From positions 1-9,599 of the forward strand of contig JAOPVG010000078.1 in NCBI GenBank assembly GCA_025966255.1: a DNA stretch of 9,599 nucleotides, read 5' to 3'. Within the stretch, counting starts at the first letter, position 1; each line of letters starts with the position of its first letter. Below, one piece after another: positions 8,629-9,599 of the stretch. The stretch comes from Jatrophihabitans sp. GTDB taxonomy: Bacteria; Actinomycetota; Actinomycetes; Mycobacteriales; Jatrophihabitantaceae. The translations under genes were made by a program, and so were the position numbers. The notes below the pieces were generated by a model. The model did not search any database. It was not told the DNA's origin and was given only the letters and a program-made list of their open reading frames with translations.

Positions 8629-9432
8629 GTGACGGTCCGCATCGAACGCAACTACGACGTTTGGACGGTCGTTCTCGATCGCCCTGAGGCGCGCAATGCC
8701 GTGGACGGTCCGACGGCCGAGGCCCTGGCTGACGCGTTTCGTGAGTTCGACTCGGACGGCTCGGCGCGGGTGGCCGTCCTGTGGGGAGCGGGCGGGACGT
8801 TCTGCGCTGGTGCCGACCTCAAGCAGATGTCGAACCACCTGGATCCCGATCTGTCGACCGACGGGCCGATGGGGCCGAGCCGCATGGCGCTGGCCAAGCC
8901 GGTGATCGCGGCGATCAGCGGTCATGCGGTGGCGGGTGGGCTCGAGCTGGCGGCCTGGTGCGACCTGCGGGTGATGGAGTCCGACGCCGTGGTCGGGGTC
9001 TTCTGCCGACGCTGGGGCGTGCCTCTCATCGACGGTGGCACCGTGCGCCTGCCGCGCATCGTGGGTCTCGGCCGGGCGCTCGATCTGATCCTCACCGGCC
9101 GGCCCGTCCGCGCCGACGAAGCGCTGGCGATGGGCTTCGCGAATCGGGTTGTCGGCCCGGGCGAGTCCCGCGCCGCGGCCGAAGCGCTGGCGGCCGAGAT
9201 CGCCGGTTTCCCGCAGGCGTGCATGCGCTCGGACCGCCGCTCGACCTACGAGGCTCTGGGCCAGGACGAGATCACCGCGTTGGGCATCGAGTTCAGCCAC
9301 GGCCTGGACTCGGTTGCGAGCGAGGGGCTGGCCGGGGCGAAGCGCTTCGCCGGAGGCGAAGGACGGCACGGCGCCGGAGGCGAAGGACGGCACGGCGCCG
9401 GTGGCGAAGGACGGCACGGCTCCGACTGCTGA
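8629..9432 (+). CDS. Crotonase/enoyl-CoA hydratase family protein
   Basis: The 267-aa product has the crotonase fold: RPEARNAVDGPT near the N-terminus, the first oxyanion-hole segment GGTFCAGADLKQM (55-67) and the second, GHAVAGGLELAAWCDLRV. The Glu equivalent to crotonase Glu144 is present (Glu106 in GGLELA). The position of Glu164, 20 residues later, is Cys126 within GVFCRRWGVPLIDGGT. A classical two-glutamate hydratase is therefore doubtful; Asp135 in LIDGGT is a candidate replacement. The protein binds an acyl-CoA, but its reaction cannot be assigned. GTG 8629 is chosen because it gives the usual VTVRIER start; GTG 8620 is possible, and the upstream ATG at 8509 overlaps the divergent gene. 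The C-terminus carries three AGGEGRHG repeats. The gene converges on a mutase-family gene, consistent with acyl-CoA metabolism. Confidence 0.88.
   Translation: MTVRIERNYDVWTVVLDRPEARNAVDGPTAEALADAFREFDSDGSARVAVLWGAGGTFCAGADLKQMSNHLDPDLSTDGPMGPSRMALAKPVIAAISGHAVAGGLELAAWCDLRVMESDAVVGVFCRRWGVPLIDGGTVRLPRIVGLGRALDLILTGRPVRADEALAMGFANRVVGPGESRAAAEALAAEIAGFPQACMRSDRRSTYEALGQDEITALGIEFSHGLDSVASEGLAGAKRFAGGEGRHGAGGEGRHGAGGEGRHGSDC
9349..9420 (+). repeat. 24-bp tandem repeat, three in-frame copies
   Basis: Three adjacent 24-bp units (9349-9372, 9373-9396, 9397-9420) each encode AGGEGRHG at the end of the crotonase-family protein. Copies 1 and 2 are identical; copy 3 differs by one silent change (GGA to GGT, base 9402). 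The reading frame is preserved and the tail ends SDC. Such near-identity suggests recent duplication of a single ancestral RFAGGEGRHG tail. Confidence 0.95.
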
Positions 9433-9439
9433 CCCTCCG

Positions 9440-9489
9440 GAGTTGTCCGCCTGTCGACACGCTCGGACGTAGCGACAGGCGGACAACTC
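9440..9489. terminator. Perfect 17-bp inverted repeat between convergent genes
   Basis: The arms GAGTTGTCCGCCTGTCG (9440-9456) and CGACAGGCGGACAACTC (9473-9489) are perfect reverse complements with a 16-base spacer. The element fills nearly all of the 60-bp gap between the crotonase stop (9432) and the mutase stop (9493-9495). Its position suits a bidirectional transcription terminator. It lacks a T-run on either side, so it would be a non-canonical, stem-only terminator. It could also be a copy of a dispersed palindromic repeat family; one window cannot tell. Confidence 0.7.
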
Positions 9490-9492
9490 GAA

Positions 9493-9599
9493 TCAGAAGC
9501 GGGCGGCCTCGCGGTACTCGCCCCAGAGCGGCTTGAACGCATTGCAGATCTCGCCGAGCGTGGCCTCGGCCCGGGCGGCGTCGAGCATGGCCGGCACGG
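9493..9599 (-). CDS. Methylmalonyl-CoA mutase-family large subunit (3' end)
   Basis: Only the last 35 codons are inside the window, read from the right edge to TGA at 9493-9495; the protein ends in ARAEATLGEICNAFKPLWGEY followed by REAARF. The EATLGEI...WGEY pattern is what I expect at the end of the acyl-CoA-binding barrel of the methylmalonyl-CoA mutase family. The stop comes directly after it, with no cobalamin-binding domain (DxHxxG), as in the large subunits of isobutyryl-CoA-mutase-type enzymes that use a separate small B12 subunit (inference). Such enzymes rearrange branched acyl-CoA carbon skeletons. The gene starts beyond the window. The family call rests on a short fragment and is moderate; the exact substrate is unknown. 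Confidence 0.65.
   Translation of the reverse strand, partial: VPAMLDAARAEATLGEICNAFKPLWGEYREAARF

Noticed and set aside
9349..9420. CRISPR-like repeat array
   Set aside because: The units are directly adjacent with no spacers, lie in frame inside a coding region, and no cas gene is present.
8548..9486. N-terminal extension of the thioredoxin/TPR frame across the crotonase gene (total 633 codons)
   Set aside because: The extension is the antisense of a well-supported crotonase gene; homologues of the thioredoxin/TPR protein start at about ATG 8547. The repeated GAVPSFAS peptide in it is only the reverse reading of the 24-bp tandem repeat.
9440..9489. Insertion-sequence end or phage attachment site
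   Set aside because: There is no transposase or integrase, no flanking direct repeat and no tRNA gene. The symmetrical repeat between two stop codons fits a terminator or REP-like element better.

Overview
The window is very GC-rich and tightly packed, with Shine-Dalgarno-led, overlapping or abutting genes. Its gene content (GlgE-pathway operon, maltokinase, a YbbN-like thioredoxin/TPR protein beside glgB) points to an actinobacterium (Actinomycetota). I cannot place it at order level from sequence alone. There are no RNA genes, CRISPR arrays, insertion sequences or phage genes, and no gene-free stretch over 300 bases.

Layout. Bases 1-6548, plus strand: a four-gene operon of cytoplasmic alpha-glucan metabolism, glgE (5' end cut off by the window), treS, mak (pep2) and glgB. 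The three internal junctions are 10 bp, a 4-bp ATGA overlap, and 0 bp, each with a clear ribosome binding site. Bases 6558-8547, minus strand: a probable two-gene unit, a thioredoxin-fold/TPR protein followed by a DUF2156 protein (MprF synthase-domain type). It converges on glgB with only 9 bp between stop codons. Bases 8629-9432, plus strand: a crotonase-family protein divergent from the thioredoxin/TPR gene. Its C-terminus has grown by a 24-bp in-frame tandem repeat. Bases 9440-9489: a perfect 17-bp inverted repeat between convergent stops. Bases 9493-9599, minus strand: the C-terminus of a methylmalonyl-CoA mutase-family large subunit.

How the genes work together. TreS interconverts maltose and trehalose, Mak phosphorylates maltose to alpha-maltose 1-phosphate with ATP, GlgE extends alpha-1,4-glucan from it, and GlgB adds alpha-1,6 branches. 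This is the complete trehalose-to-glucan (GlgE) pathway in one operon. All catalytic carboxylates of the four enzymes that I could locate are intact. The right-hand genes suggest acyl-CoA metabolism (crotonase, B12-dependent mutase) and protein or membrane maintenance. The thioredoxin/TPR gene convergent with glgB recalls the Mycobacterium tuberculosis Rv1324-glgB-glgE neighbourhood.

I see no clearly undescribed system. The items most worth a second look are the tandem-repeat tail and atypical active site of the crotonase, the large inverted repeat, a lone TTA codon in glgE, a possible start-occluding hairpin before the thioredoxin/TPR gene, and the stand-alone DUF2156 protein.
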